Shown: positions 52,914 through 62,028, counted from the first letter of the stretch. The stretch: DNA of 64,000 bases from Floridanema evergladense (GCF_041929205.1 NZ_JBHFNT010000215.1), one strand, 5' to 3'. Notes: generated by a model from the letters alone, not told the origin. Numbers and translations are program-made.

Positions 52914-53666
52914 ATGGCTCTGCCGTTGCTCGCATACAAACCATCATCCCAAAACCAGCGTGTTAAAAGTTTTGGAGTTGCAGACCTCAACGAAGATACA
53001 CCTTACATCTATCGTCTAGAAGATGCCGCTTCTCCTGCTGAAATCAGAGAATTAATTTGGGCTGCTTATCGCCAAGTTTTCAGCGAACACGAAATCCTCA
53101 AATTCAACCGCCAAATTACCGTAGAAACTCGTTTCGCCAACCGTTCAATTACAGTACGTGACTTGATTCGGGAATTGGCAAAATCTGAAGCATTCTACCG
53201 TTTAGTGGTTTCCGTTAACAACAACTATCGGTTAGTAGAAATCTGTCTCAAACGCTTTTTAGGTCGCGCACCTTACAACAAAGACGAAGAAATCGCTTGG
53301 TCAATTGTAATTGCCACCAAAGGTTTTAATGGCTTTGTTGATGCTTTATTGGACAGCGATGAATACACCAACGCTTTTGGTGATTTCACCGTACCTTACC
53401 AACGCAAGCGGATGGAAGGTCGTCCTTTCAACTTGGTAACTCCTCGCTACGGCGAAGACTTCCAAGAAAAAGCAGGTACAGTTACCACCGACTGGCGCTT
53501 TACCTTGGAAAAATACTACACTGCTAAGTACCAACAACGCAGTTTGCCAGAAGGCGATCCTCGCAACTACAGCAATATGGCAGCAACAATTAATGCCAAG
53601 GGCAATTACGCTCAAAACATTCGTGCTTCCAACATCGATTACCTGAACAAAGTACCAAGACGCTAA
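52914..53666 (+). CDS. cpcG3: Rod-core linker CpcG (copy 3)
   Basis: A 250-residue rod-core linker. N-terminus ALPLLAYKPSSQNQRVKSFG has a three-residue extension before NEDTPYIYRLEDA; then LIWAAYRQVFSEHEILKFNR, KRFLGRAPYNKDEEIAWSIV and GDFTVPYQRKRMEGRPFNLV. Its tail (WRFTLEKYYTAKYQQRSLPE, IDYLNKVPRR) differs from copies 1 and 2, again with no membrane segment. AGGAGATTATCGC gives a strong ribosome site. It is the last gene of the operon. Confidence 0.95.
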   Translation: MALPLLAYKPSSQNQRVKSFGVADLNEDTPYIYRLEDAASPAEIRELIWAAYRQVFSEHEILKFNRQITVETRFANRSITVRDLIRELAKSEAFYRLVVSVNNNYRLVEICLKRFLGRAPYNKDEEIAWSIVIATKGFNGFVDALLDSDEYTNAFGDFTVPYQRKRMEGRPFNLVTPRYGEDFQEKAGTVTTDWRFTLEKYYTAKYQQRSLPEGDPRNYSNMAATINAKGNYAQNIRASNIDYLNKVPRR

Positions 53667-53820
53667 TCAAGATTTTTATCCGCATTTTGTGGGTTAAATC
53701 TCAGATCTAAAATCCAAAAACCTTTAACTGGGTCTGACCTTTGGGGGATGGCTAACTAATATTGGATTAGTTGTTATCATCTCAGCGGTTTAGACCCAGT
53801 TGTTGCATGAAACGGGGATT

Positions 53821-54002
53821 GGGATGACAGGCAGGATGCCTGTCTTACGGGACTGGGAAAATCCTAATGTAGGGGCGATTCATGAATCGCCCCTACATTA
53901 GGGTGTGTACTGAGATTGCTTACTTACGGCTCTCCCGTACTCATGGTGATAAGTAAACCTAATTAATTAGCGAAGTAGGACAGGCATCCTGCCTGTTATC
54001 CC
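53821..54002. mobile_element. MITE-like element with 24-bp terminal inverted repeats
   Basis: GGGATGACAGGCAGGATGCC TGTC (53821-53844) recurs inverted at 53979-54002 with one mismatch. Between them is a perfect 40-bp palindrome (CCTAATGTAGGGGCGATTCA and complement, 53863-53902). No ORF lies inside. A further inverted pair (CTCTCCCGTACT near 53932 and AGTACGGGAGAACC near 54008) extends to the thf1 stop. The whole cpcG3-thf1 spacer (53667-54021) is otherwise empty. It may be a non-autonomous element and may serve as bidirectional terminator. Confidence 0.6.
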
Positions 54003-54021
54003 AGACCAGTACGGGAGAACC

Positions 54022-54744
54022 TTACTTACCATCAGTAGAACTTTGCTGTCCATTAGGAGGCGCAACTACTACACCTTTATCAGTAGCACGTTGTTCGCGT
54101 TTTTTCCGTTCGGCTTTGACGGCATCTTCCATAATTACTAATGCCTGAGCCATTTTATCTAAATTGCTGCGGTAAAGTTCCAGATCTTTTTGGATTTTGT
54201 CTTCTGGTAAATGCAACCCAGAGCTAATTTTTTTGAGTGCTTCAGTCAGTTGCTTGGGATCTTTTGCTAATTCGGGATCTGCTTGTTCAACTGAGCTAAA
54301 CAAACCAATAGCAAATAAGCGACTGTATTTGAATTTTGGGTTGTTAGCGATCGCTTGCAGAGTTCCTTGTAAATCCCCTGTATTAGCAAAAGACTCTTGA
54401 GTTAAGCTATCAATCACCTCTTTTACTGAACGCTGGGCCACAAACGCCTTTACTCGTTCAGCATCCTGCTTATAAGTTTGGGGATCACTTCCTACCGCTT
54501 GACAAAGTGCAGCAAATATGGGTTCTTTGTCCGCTTCTGGGCGATAACCTTGCATAAAGCGATCGAAGGTTGTCACTACTCCCAAAGCATAAATAGGGTC
54601 ATATTTAAAGTCATTATTGACCGAAAGCAAGTGCATTTCCACCATTAACTCTTCTACCACTCGTCGATAAATCGTGTTAATCGGACGAGTGTGGAGGGAG
54701 TAGAAAGTTCGCTTAGTATCTGAGACAGTGCGGACGTTGTTCAC
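54022..54744 (-). CDS. thf1: Thf1/Psb29 photosystem II biogenesis protein
   Basis: A 240-residue protein. NNVRTVSDTKRTFYSLHTRP, INTIYRRVVEELMVEMHLLS, PIYALGVVTTFDRFMQGYRP and a C-terminal coiled coil (LDKMAQALVIMEDAVKAERK) define Thf1/Psb29. It supports PSII repair and light acclimation through interaction with FtsH. The start is placed at GTG 54744 because the family N-terminus is NNVRTVSDTKR; a TTG at 54753 would add three residues. Ends with a polar variable tail. Confidence 0.93.
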   Translation of the reverse strand: MNNVRTVSDTKRTFYSLHTRPINTIYRRVVEELMVEMHLLSVNNDFKYDPIYALGVVTTFDRFMQGYRPEADKEPIFAALCQAVGSDPQTYKQDAERVKAFVAQRSVKEVIDSLTQESFANTGDLQGTLQAIANNPKFKYSRLFAIGLFSSVEQADPELAKDPKQLTEALKKISSGLHLPEDKIQKDLELYRSNLDKMAQALVIMEDAVKAERKKREQRATDKGVVVAPPNGQQSSTDGK

Positions 54745-54862
54745 GGAAAACAATTAAGGAGGAATTAAATTTATTGTCTCCTTTAAGGGTAACTTTGCCA
54801 AGCGGATTTTGCGAAGACAGATGCGTTAAAATCTAAGACTGTGACCTTTCCTTGGTCTATAG

Positions 54863-55477
54863 ATGAGATTTTCCGATCGATTAATTGCTTTAGCTAGTTA
54901 CATGGCGGGTGAGTTTGACAATCAGGTACAAGCGATCGCCGATCCAGCTTGGTACGTTCACCTGCGACTTTGGCAACGACCTGTACCTTTGTTTACTGAA
55001 GATAGCATCACCTTATTTGCCGAACAAGCCAATATTGTTAATTTAGAGCAAGCTTATCGACCGCGAATCATTCGCTTGCGGGAACGAACAGAGCTTAACG
55101 CCTCGATTCAAGTGCAGTACTATATGCTAAAAGACCCTGGAACGATACAGGGTGCGGGACGCGATCGAAAAAAACTAGAAACCTTAACACCAGACCTAAT
55201 AGAATTCTTGCCCGGTTGTACCCTTAACGTTACGCAAAATTCTTTAGCCACCCAAGGTTATCACTTTCAAGCATCTTTACCACCAGATGCCCGTTGCTGC
55301 TTCACTTACCGTAATGAAACCTACCAAGTTTCTCTAGGATTTGAGGCAACCCCGGAAGCATTTCTCAGTTATGACAAAGGTATTGACCCCCAGACAGGAA
55401 AAGCGATTTGGGGAGCATTGCTTGGCCCTTTTCGCTTCACCAAACGCCAGGATTTTTCTGCTGAAATAGCCCTTTAG
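54863..55477 (+). CDS. cpcT: Chromophore lyase CpcT/CpeT family
   Basis: A 204-residue protein of the CpcT/CpeT family: LIALASYMAGEFDNQVQAIA, WYVHLRLWQRPVPLFTEDSI, LFAEQANIVNLEQAYRPRII, YMLKDPG, and LLGPFRFTKRQDFSAEI. CpcT attaches phycocyanobilin to Cys153 of CpcB. As the only bilin in this window not covered by CpcE/F is beta-153 (and beta-82, usually CpcS), CpcT is a better assignment than CpeT. Divergent from thf1. Confidence 0.88.
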   Translation: MRFSDRLIALASYMAGEFDNQVQAIADPAWYVHLRLWQRPVPLFTEDSITLFAEQANIVNLEQAYRPRIIRLRERTELNASIQVQYYMLKDPGTIQGAGRDRKKLETLTPDLIEFLPGCTLNVTQNSLATQGYHFQASLPPDARCCFTYRNETYQVSLGFEATPEAFLSYDKGIDPQTGKAIWGALLGPFRFTKRQDFSAEIAL

Positions 55478-55561
55478 GGTGCAGAGGAGATGGGGAGATG
55501 GGGGGATGGGGAAAAATTCTCTCCCTATCTCCCCGCCTCTGCCCCTTTGCCCCTCTGCCTA

Positions 55562-55930
55562 CTAACTAGCAATGGTGCGGGGTACACCCTCTAAAGCTTC
55601 TTCCTCGGTTTCAAAAATTTCAAATACCGAGTCCATCATCGTCACTTCAAAAACCAATCTAGCTTCTGGATGCACGTTACAAATACGGAAGCTCCCCTTA
55701 ACTTTATCTGCATCTCGCATTCCAGCCACCAAAGATGTGAGGCCAGAACTATCGATAAAATTGACTGAACCCAAATTCACGACCACATGACGGCTAAGTT
55801 TAGAAATACATTCTTGCAACTTCAAGCGAAATTGCCATGCAGTTGTAATGTCCAATCGACCTGCTGGTGTCAAGACGATGACAGTAGTGCCGTCTTGGGT
55901 CGTATGGGTTTTTTGATCGATCTGAATCAC
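55562..55930 (-). CDS. STAS-domain anti-sigma factor antagonist
   Basis: A 122-residue STAS protein: TVIVLTPAGRLDITTAWQFR, VVVNLGSVNFIDSSGLTSLV with the phosphorylatable Ser in DSSGL, and FRICNVHPEARLVFEVTMMD. Such proteins relay partner-switching signals with an anti-sigma or serine kinase. I start at GTG 55930, which follows GGGGAGGGTCA; an upstream GTG at 55972 has no such site. No kinase or phosphatase gene is adjacent. Confidence 0.9.
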   Translation of the reverse strand: MIQIDQKTHTTQDGTTVIVLTPAGRLDITTAWQFRLKLQECISKLSRHVVVNLGSVNFIDSSGLTSLVAGMRDADKVKGSFRICNVHPEARLVFEVTMMDSVFEIFETEEEALEGVPRTIAS

Positions 55931-56178
55931 TGACCCTCCCCTTGAAATTGTAAGAGTTTGGAGTTTTTGCACACAGCCTCAATCTTATAAACCGTCAAGC
56001 AATCCCAGGTAAGTGGGTGCCAATTATGGAATTTAGAAGATCGACAGTTGTACATTTTTGTGGTTTTAGGAAATAGCATTTTTTGTTTCTATTACTATTC
56101 TTCCCAGGCTGAGGCAAAAATGAATAACCTCTTGAATTTTGGGTTGTTCATCTCAGTAGTTTAACTCAGACCTCTGCT

Positions 56179-57207
56179 TTAGGAAGCCTTCCAGTTAGCC
56201 CAATCTTGAGGTTTCAAGAAGATTTCATATAATTCAGCTTCTGGGCTGTTAGGTTCTGGCTGATAGGCATATTCCCAGCGTACCAGAGGTGGTAAAGACA
56301 TCAAGATAGACTCGGTGCGTCCGTTGGTTTGCAGACCAAAAATGGTGCCGCGATCGTAAACCAGATTAAACTCTACGTAGCGTCCCCGACGATAGAGTTG
56401 GAAGTTACGTTGGCGATCGCCATACTCCATATTACGGCGACGCTCCACAATCGGAACATAAGCTGGTAAAAATGTCTGACCGCACTCTTGGATAAAAGCA
56501 AACAACTCTTCCCAAGTGCGAGTCAACGAACCAACTTTCGCACTGTGAAGTGCTGCTGGCCCATTAGTATTATTTGCCCGATACAATTCCCCTTGAGCAT
56601 CTTGGTAATCAAAAAAGATGCCACCCACACCCCTTGTTTCTTGACGGTGTTTCAAGTAAAAATACTCATCACACCAATATTTAAACGTCGGATAGTACTC
56701 TGGATGGTGAGCATCACAAGCTTGTTTAAAAGTCTTGTGGAAATGAGCCGCATCCTCAGCAAAAGGATAGTAAGGTGTTAAATCAGCACCACCACCAAAC
56801 CACCAAACTGGCCCAGCTTCAAAATAACGATAATTCAAATGTACCGTCGGGATATAGGGATTGCGGGGATGCAATACCATTGAAGTTCCAGTCGCATAAA
56901 AACCATGCCCAGCTGCTTCCGGGCGCTGTGCCAAAATTGAGGGCGGTAAATGTTCGCCCCAAACTTCCGAAAAGTTAACCCCGCCTTGCTCAAAAACTGC
57001 ACCTTCGCGCATGACGCGAGAACGACCTCCACCGCCTTCTGGACGTTCCCAGGAATCTTCTTGGAATTTGCCTACACCGTCTAATGCTGCCAAACCTTGA
57101 CAAATTTCATCTTGAATTTGACGCATAAACTGACTAACTCTAGCTTTGGAATCAGCTGGAGGTACAGAATGAGAGGAGGTTGCTTCGGAAGTTGAAAAAG
57201 CCGTCAT
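56179..57207 (-). CDS. hemF: Oxygen-dependent coproporphyrinogen III oxidase
   Basis: A 342-residue HemF: RMMREGAVFEQGGVNFSEV-like block (SRVMREGAVFEQGGVNFSEV), SMVLHPRNPYIPTVHLNYRY, WWFGGGADLTPYYPFAEDAA, GGIFFDYQD and NFQLYRRGRYVEFNLVYDRG. It converts coproporphyrinogen III to protoporphyrinogen IX with O2, feeding heme, chlorophyll and bilins. The catalytic His/Asp/Arg set lies in these blocks. Placement near the phycobilisome genes may be functional but both flanks are oppositely oriented. ATG 57207. Confidence 0.96.
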   Translation of the reverse strand: MTAFSTSEATSSHSVPPADSKARVSQFMRQIQDEICQGLAALDGVGKFQEDSWERPEGGGGRSRVMREGAVFEQGGVNFSEVWGEHLPPSILAQRPEAAGHGFYATGTSMVLHPRNPYIPTVHLNYRYFEAGPVWWFGGGADLTPYYPFAEDAAHFHKTFKQACDAHHPEYYPTFKYWCDEYFYLKHRQETRGVGGIFFDYQDAQGELYRANNTNGPAALHSAKVGSLTRTWEELFAFIQECGQTFLPAYVPIVERRRNMEYGDRQRNFQLYRRGRYVEFNLVYDRGTIFGLQTNGRTESILMSLPPLVRWEYAYQPEPNSPEAELYEIFLKPQDWANWKAS

Positions 57208-57497
57208 ATAAACACTTAAATCCCAATGTTATGCAAACGAATAGCCCATAGAGAAAGATTAGAGCGTTTTTAGATTAACTCGAATCGGGTCTTTACGGAT
57301 AAAATACAAGGTTAACTTTAATTGAGAGCAGAAGATAAAAATTCTCATTTGAAGCCAAGAGTAGGAAACAGAATCAATTCTCTAATCGTCCCCTTGTCCC
57401 CTTGTCCCCTCAAAAATTTATGATGGGGGGATGTTATCCAATACACAATTAGCATACAATCTAGGCTGTCTTGGAGGCTGGCTAGGGGAGGATTGCC

Positions 57498-57986
57498 ATG
57501 ATTCCCAATTTTTTCTCCAAATCTGTCCGTAAACGAGTCCGAAAGAAATACCGAGTTTCTCTTGCCAGGACGTATAAAGCGTTGAGTTCTGCGTCGGTGG
57601 ATGTTCTTTGGCAGAAAATGACGGATTTAGCTGATGTTTCTTGGCATCCTTTGTTAGCGAGTACGAATGTTCCTAAAGGATTGGTGGCTAAACCTGGTTT
57701 AATTTACCAGGCGATTACGCGATCGATCTTACCGATTCCCATTCAGATTTTTGTCGAACAAGTCAGACCCGGAGAATTATTGAGCGTCCGCATCATCACT
57801 CTACCAGGGCTGGAGGAACGAGTAACATACAAAGTTGAATCTACGGTTTGTGGCACTCAGATATCTTATTCGATCACCTTACAGGGCTGGTTGTCGCCAT
57901 TAATTTGGTCTTTAATTCGATCGAACGCAGCAAGAGTTGCAGCAAAATTAGCTGATGCAGCGGAGGAAAAGCCGTTATTGAGATAA
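57498..57986 (+). CDS. SRPBCC-fold protein
   Basis: A 162-residue protein with a polyketide cyclase/START-like pattern: ARTYKALSSASVDVLWQKMT, DLADVSWHPLLASTNVP, GLEERVTYKVESTVCGTQIS and a final long helix (WSLIRSNAARVAAKLADAAE). The N-terminus is very basic (KSVRKRVRKKYRVS), so it may bind nucleic acid or membrane. Ligand unknown. GGGGAGGATTGCC is the ribosome site. Convergent with the SDR gene, 8 bp apart. Confidence 0.7.
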   Translation: MIPNFFSKSVRKRVRKKYRVSLARTYKALSSASVDVLWQKMTDLADVSWHPLLASTNVPKGLVAKPGLIYQAITRSILPIPIQIFVEQVRPGELLSVRIITLPGLEERVTYKVESTVCGTQISYSITLQGWLSPLIWSLIRSNAARVAAKLADAAEEKPLLR

Positions 57987-57994
57987 GGCGAGAT

Positions 57995-58783
57995 TCAAAA
58001 TACACTCCGAATCAAACCGCCATCAACTCTCAGACTGGCACCATTAATGGCAGAAGCTAAGGGACTAGAAACAAATGCCACCAAATCAGCGATTTCTGAA
58101 GTCCGAATCAAACGCTCAATTAAGGAAGTGGGACGATTTTCGCTCATAAAGCGTTTTTCGGCTATTTCATAATCAACATCGGGAAAAACATCTCGAATCA
58201 GTTCCACAACTCCAGAGGTTTTTGTTGAACCTGGAAGAACCGAATTAACTGTTACATTTGTTCCTTTTGTTAGTTCGGCAAGACTGCGAGAAATGGAAAG
58301 CTGCATAGTTTTAGTTGCGCTATAATGAACCATTTCCATAGCAGGATTAATGGCAGATTCGCTGGAAATAAAGACTATTCGCCCATAGTTACGAGCTAAC
58401 ATTTTTGGCAAATAATGCCGACTCAAGCGCACACCACTGAGAATGTTTACTTCAAATATTTGTAACCATTGTTCATCAGCGATCTCAAAGAAATCTACTG
58501 CTTCATAAATACCTAAATTATTGACAAGGATATCAACATCTGGATATTCTGCGATCGTATGAAGGCAGCCTTGGGCAACACCGTTATCTGCTACCAAGGG
58601 CAGGAGTTTTGCTTGGGGATACTCAGAAGAAATTTTTTCAATTGCACTGTTGACACTGTTTGATGTTCTCCCATTAATAATTACGTTAGCTCCTTCACGG
58701 ACTAAGGTGCGAGCAATTTCTAAACCTATGCCACCCGCAGAAGCAGTCACAAGAACAGTTTGATTTTGCAGTTGTAGATCCAT
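57995..58783 (-). CDS. Short-chain dehydrogenase/reductase
   Basis: A 262-residue classical SDR. Cofactor motif VTASAGGIGLEIARTLV (TxxxGxG variant: TASAGGIG), NNLGIYEA where NAG is usual, catalytic Ser in GRIVFISSESAI and YxxxK as YSATKTMQLSIS. C-terminal end (GASLRVDGGLIRSVF) is typical. The NNLG variant is shared with a subgroup of SDRs. Substrate not inferable and there is no operon partner. Confidence 0.9.
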   Translation of the reverse strand: MDLQLQNQTVLVTASAGGIGLEIARTLVREGANVIINGRTSNSVNSAIEKISSEYPQAKLLPLVADNGVAQGCLHTIAEYPDVDILVNNLGIYEAVDFFEIADEQWLQIFEVNILSGVRLSRHYLPKMLARNYGRIVFISSESAINPAMEMVHYSATKTMQLSISRSLAELTKGTNVTVNSVLPGSTKTSGVVELIRDVFPDVDYEIAEKRFMSENRPTSLIERLIRTSEIADLVAFVSSPLASAINGASLRVDGGLIRSVF

Positions 58784-58972
58784 TTTTATTCCCCATTGAG
58801 ATTAGTTTATTGGAAACTGAAAAATTGCTCCCCTGCTCCGAGAGTTCCGGGGGACTCTCTACTGTCTCAATAAATAATTTAGATGCGTGACAGTTTAGAC
58901 TCAGACCACCATTAGTTAAGATTTTATAAGAATTAACCTCAAATCACCCCTAAAAACAAGGGGAGAACACTA

Positions 58973-60067
58973 ATGTCAGACATTCTCGAAGTCAGCACAA
59001 TTTTAGAAGTATTGCGACCAGTCCAAGACCCGGAACTTCGCAAAAGTTTAGTGGAATTAAATATGATTCGCAACGTCAAGGTTGATGCTGGCAATGTCAG
59101 TTTTACTCTTGTGTTGACGACTCCTGCTTGCCCTTTGCGCGAGTTTATTGTGGAAGATTGCCAAAAGGCAGTGAAAAAATTACCTGGCGTGACAGATGTA
59201 AAAGTTGATGTGACAGCAGAAACACCTCAGCAAAAATCTCTCCCAGACCGTACAGGAATCGCTGGGGTTAAAAATATTTTAGCCGTTTCCAGTGGTAAAG
59301 GTGGCGTAGGCAAAAGCACCGTCGCCGTAAATGTCGCGGTCGCTTTGGCGCAAGCTGGTGCGAAAGTGGGGATGATAGATGCCGATATTTATGGCCCAAA
59401 TGTTCCCACAATGCTAGGGCTTTCCGAGGCAAGGGTAGTGGTACGGCAAACTCCTCAAGGGGAAATTTTGGAACCAGCTTTTAATCATGGCGTAAAAATG
59501 GTTTCAATGGGCTTTTTAATTGATAAAGACCAACCTGTGATTTGGCGTGGCCCAATGCTCAATGGTATTATCCGACAGTTTCTTTACCAAGTGGAATGGG
59601 GCGAACTGGATTATTTAATTGTGGATATGCCTCCGGGAACTGGGGATGCTCAATTAACTTTAGTGCAAGCTGTACCAATGGCGGGGGCTGTGATTGTGAC
59701 TACGCCGCAAAATGTAGCTTTGTTGGACTCCCGCAAAGGGTTAAAGATGTTCCAGCAGATGGGAGTGCCAGTTTTGGGCATTGTGGAAAACATGAGTTAT
59801 TTTATTCCGCCCGATTTGCCCGATACGCCTAACGGCACGCTACGCGATCGCCAGTATGACATTTTTGGCTCAGGTGGTGGTGAAAAAACCGCAGCGGAAT
59901 TAGGTGTCAGCTTACTCGGTTGTATACCTTTGGAAATAGCCTTGCGTGAAAGTGGCGATCGAGGTATACCTATTGTGGCTGCCGACCCAGATTCTGCCTC
60001 TGCTAAAGCCTTAACCCAGATTGCCCAACAAATAGCCGCCAAAGTTTCCATTGCTGCCTTAGCTTAG
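58973..60067 (+). CDS. Mrp/NBP35 family Fe-S cluster carrier ATPase
   Basis: A 364-residue protein. DUF59/MIP18 domain at 1-85 (VLRPVQDPELRKSLVELNMI, TPACPLREFIVEDCQKAV) then the ParA-like P-loop (ILAVSSGKGGVGKSTVAVNV, DADIYGPNVPTMLG, IVDMPPGTGDAQLTLVQ). It is thought to deliver Fe-S clusters. The usual CxxC is not evident: in the region of NMSYFIPPDLPD the cyanobacterial proteins have no Cys pair. An eight-residue insert TPNGTLRD at about 285 is encoded by a repeat shared with the cpcA-cpcC spacer, with frame kept. Confidence 0.93.
   Translation: MSDILEVSTILEVLRPVQDPELRKSLVELNMIRNVKVDAGNVSFTLVLTTPACPLREFIVEDCQKAVKKLPGVTDVKVDVTAETPQQKSLPDRTGIAGVKNILAVSSGKGGVGKSTVAVNVAVALAQAGAKVGMIDADIYGPNVPTMLGLSEARVVVRQTPQGEILEPAFNHGVKMVSMGFLIDKDQPVIWRGPMLNGIIRQFLYQVEWGELDYLIVDMPPGTGDAQLTLVQAVPMAGAVIVTTPQNVALLDSRKGLKMFQQMGVPVLGIVENMSYFIPPDLPDTPNGTLRDRQYDIFGSGGGEKTAAELGVSLLGCIPLEIALRESGDRGIPIVAADPDSASAKALTQIAQQIAAKVSIAALA
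59822..59847. repeat. 26-bp dispersed repeat word inside mrp
   Basis: Identical over 26 bp to 48116-48141 downstream of cpcA (begins GATACGCCTAACGGCACGCT). It codes for the DTPNGTLRD insert in the Mrp-like protein. Confidence 0.9.
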
Positions 60068-60128
60068 GGGAGATGGGGGGATGGGGAGATGGGGGGATGG
60101 GGAGATGGGGAGATGGGGAGATGGGGAG
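60068..60128. repeat. Tandem GGGGAGAT / GGGGGGAT repeat
   Basis: About seven copies of an 8-9 bp GGGGAGAT-type unit directly after the mrp stop, followed by CTCCTTGT-type units near 60150. The same GGGGAGAT unit occurs at 55487-55512. These are short tandemly repeated repetitive sequences typical of filamentous cyanobacteria. Confidence 0.85.
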
Positions 60129-60279
60129 TGTAGAAGAAATCAATTTTCTCCTTGTCTCCTTGTCCCCTTGTCCCCCAGCAGTCTCCAAGGAAAACCAAAA
60201 CTTTATAGCATTTCCGTTTAAAATTTAGAACTTGAAATCTAAAATTGCTCTTTTCCCTGGAGTATAAATCTAAAAAATC

Positions 60280-61695
60280 ATGATGTTAAAGTCAATCAAA
60301 ACATTTCGTTGGAAGTCCCTGATCTCACCTTGGCAACAAGCCGATATTTGGGTATTTCTAATACCTCTGGGACTTTCCATTTTAGGCGGCATCATGATCC
60401 GTAGTACAGAACTAAATCAAATTAAGCCCGAATGGTGGAAGCCTTGGATTTTTCCTTGCAGTATTTTAGCAACTGTGCTGGTGGCATTAGTTGTAATTGC
60501 ACTATACGTTGCTCATGAATATTGGCAACAATGGTTGATTGGTGGTCTAGCTTTTGGTTTGATTTTCCTGAAAGCCTTTTTAGAGGCTCCCAAATGGGCG
60601 GAACACATTCTCATTGCTGTTGTCGGTTTATGCTTAATGCTGTTATGCGCTCGCTGGCGTTATGAAAACTTGATTAAATGGCATTGGGTGATCTTCGCCA
60701 TTAGCAATGTGTCTCTAGTACTTGTAATGATTGCTGGTACAAGTGCTAAAGGTGCTCAACGCTGGATTGCTATTGGTTCCTTCAACGTTCAGCCTTCAGA
60801 ATTTGCTAAGTTATCTCTAATCATTACCCTAGCAGTACTCTTAAGTGCGAAAAATTCTGCGACTATGGGTTCTTTAGCGCGGTCTTTGGCAATTACAGCT
60901 ATTCCTTGGGCTTTAGTCTTTTTACAACCAGATTTAGGAACTTCTTTGGTTTTTGGGGCAATTACTCTGGGAATGCTCTACTGGGCTAATGTGAATCCAG
61001 GTTGGTTGCTGTTGCTCAGTTCTCCTCTGGTTTCGGCAATTTTGTTTAATGTTTTCTTACCGGGATGGTGCGCTTGGTCGGCATTAATGGCAGTGGTAGG
61101 CTGGAAAACTCTACCTTGGCCTGTCAGGGGTGCTGTGGGTGCTGTAGCAATTAATTTAATCGGTGGTGAAGCTGGGCATATTTTCTGGGGTTTATTGAAG
61201 GATTATCAAAAAAATCGCATTATTACCTTTTTGAACCCGGAACACGATCCTTTAGGTTCGGGATATCACTTGATTCAATCTCGGATTGCTATTGGTTCTG
61301 GTGAACTTTGGGGCAGGGGTTTATATCATGGAACTCAAACTCAGGGAAATTTTGTTCCTGAGCAACATACGGATTTTATTTTCTCAGTAGTTGGTGAGGA
61401 ATTGGGTTTTGTGGGTTGTATTGTGGTTTTGCTGATTTTTTGGTTCTTCTGTCTGCGTTTGGTGATGATTGCTGAGAGTTCTAAGAGTAATTTTGGTTCT
61501 CTGTTAGTGATTGGTGTGTTGGCAATGATTGTGTTTCAGGTGATTGTCAATATTGGTATGACTATTGGTATGGCACCTGTGACGGGGATTCCTTTGCCTT
61601 GGGTGAGTTATGGGCGATCGGCTATGTTAACTAATTTTATTTCGATCGGACTGGTACAATCGATAGCAAATTATCGACAGCGACTTAAGTTTTAG
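60280..61695 (+). CDS. rodA: Rod shape-determining glycosyltransferase RodA (SEDS)
   Basis: A 471-residue SEDS polymerase with about ten or more TM helices. Family marks: GAQRWIAIGSFNVQPSEFAK, FLQPDLGTSLVFGAI, LKDYQKNRIITFLNPEHDPL (with conserved Asp), GRGLYHGTQTQGNFVPEQHTDFIF-type block split as GTQTQGNFVPEQHTDF, and GIPLPWVSYGRSAMLTNFI. RodA polymerises peptidoglycan strands with a class B PBP for lateral growth. It is longer than E. coli RodA by about 100 residues because of extra N-terminal TM segments. RodA rather than FtsW is suggested by the IPLPWVSYGRS ending. Confidence 0.9.
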   Translation: MMLKSIKTFRWKSLISPWQQADIWVFLIPLGLSILGGIMIRSTELNQIKPEWWKPWIFPCSILATVLVALVVIALYVAHEYWQQWLIGGLAFGLIFLKAFLEAPKWAEHILIAVVGLCLMLLCARWRYENLIKWHWVIFAISNVSLVLVMIAGTSAKGAQRWIAIGSFNVQPSEFAKLSLIITLAVLLSAKNSATMGSLARSLAITAIPWALVFLQPDLGTSLVFGAITLGMLYWANVNPGWLLLLSSPLVSAILFNVFLPGWCAWSALMAVVGWKTLPWPVRGAVGAVAINLIGGEAGHIFWGLLKDYQKNRIITFLNPEHDPLGSGYHLIQSRIAIGSGELWGRGLYHGTQTQGNFVPEQHTDFIFSVVGEELGFVGCIVVLLIFWFFCLRLVMIAESSKSNFGSLLVIGVLAMIVFQVIVNIGMTIGMAPVTGIPLPWVSYGRSAMLTNFISIGLVQSIANYRQRLKF

Positions 61696-61823
61696 GGGAT
61701 TGGGGACGGGACAAGGGGACAATTTATTTCTTCTGTGCTCCTCCACTCCCCTGCTCTCCGTCTCCACTGCCTTTGACGGATTGATAGTAAGCTAATAATG
61801 AAGCAATTACTGAGGAGATAATC

Positions 61824-62021
61824 ATGTTTTTGCCCGGATCGGCTGTGCGTGTGAAGAATGTCAATGATACTTATTATGGTTTTCAAGGATTAGTGCAACG
61901 AGTTACTGATGGTAAGGCAGCTGTTTTGTTTGAAGGTGGTAATTGGGATAAGTTAATCACTTTCCGCCTTTCTGAATTGGAATTGGTAGATACAACTGCT
62001 GGTAAGAAAAAGGGCAAGTAA
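61824..62021 (+). CDS. ndhS: NDH-1 subunit NdhS
   Basis: A 65-residue SH3-like protein: FLPGSAVRVKNVNDTYYGFQ, GLVQRVTDGKAAVLFEGGNW and DKLITFRLSELELV match NdhS (CRR31-type). It forms the ferredoxin-docking part of photosynthetic NDH-1, which supports cyclic electron flow and CO2 uptake. GAGGAGATAATC precedes ATG. A basic tail (GKKKGK) closes the protein. Spacer repeats GGTAGTGG follow the stop. Confidence 0.9.
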   Translation: MFLPGSAVRVKNVNDTYYGFQGLVQRVTDGKAAVLFEGGNWDKLITFRLSELELVDTTAGKKKGK

Positions 62022-62028
62022 GTAATTG

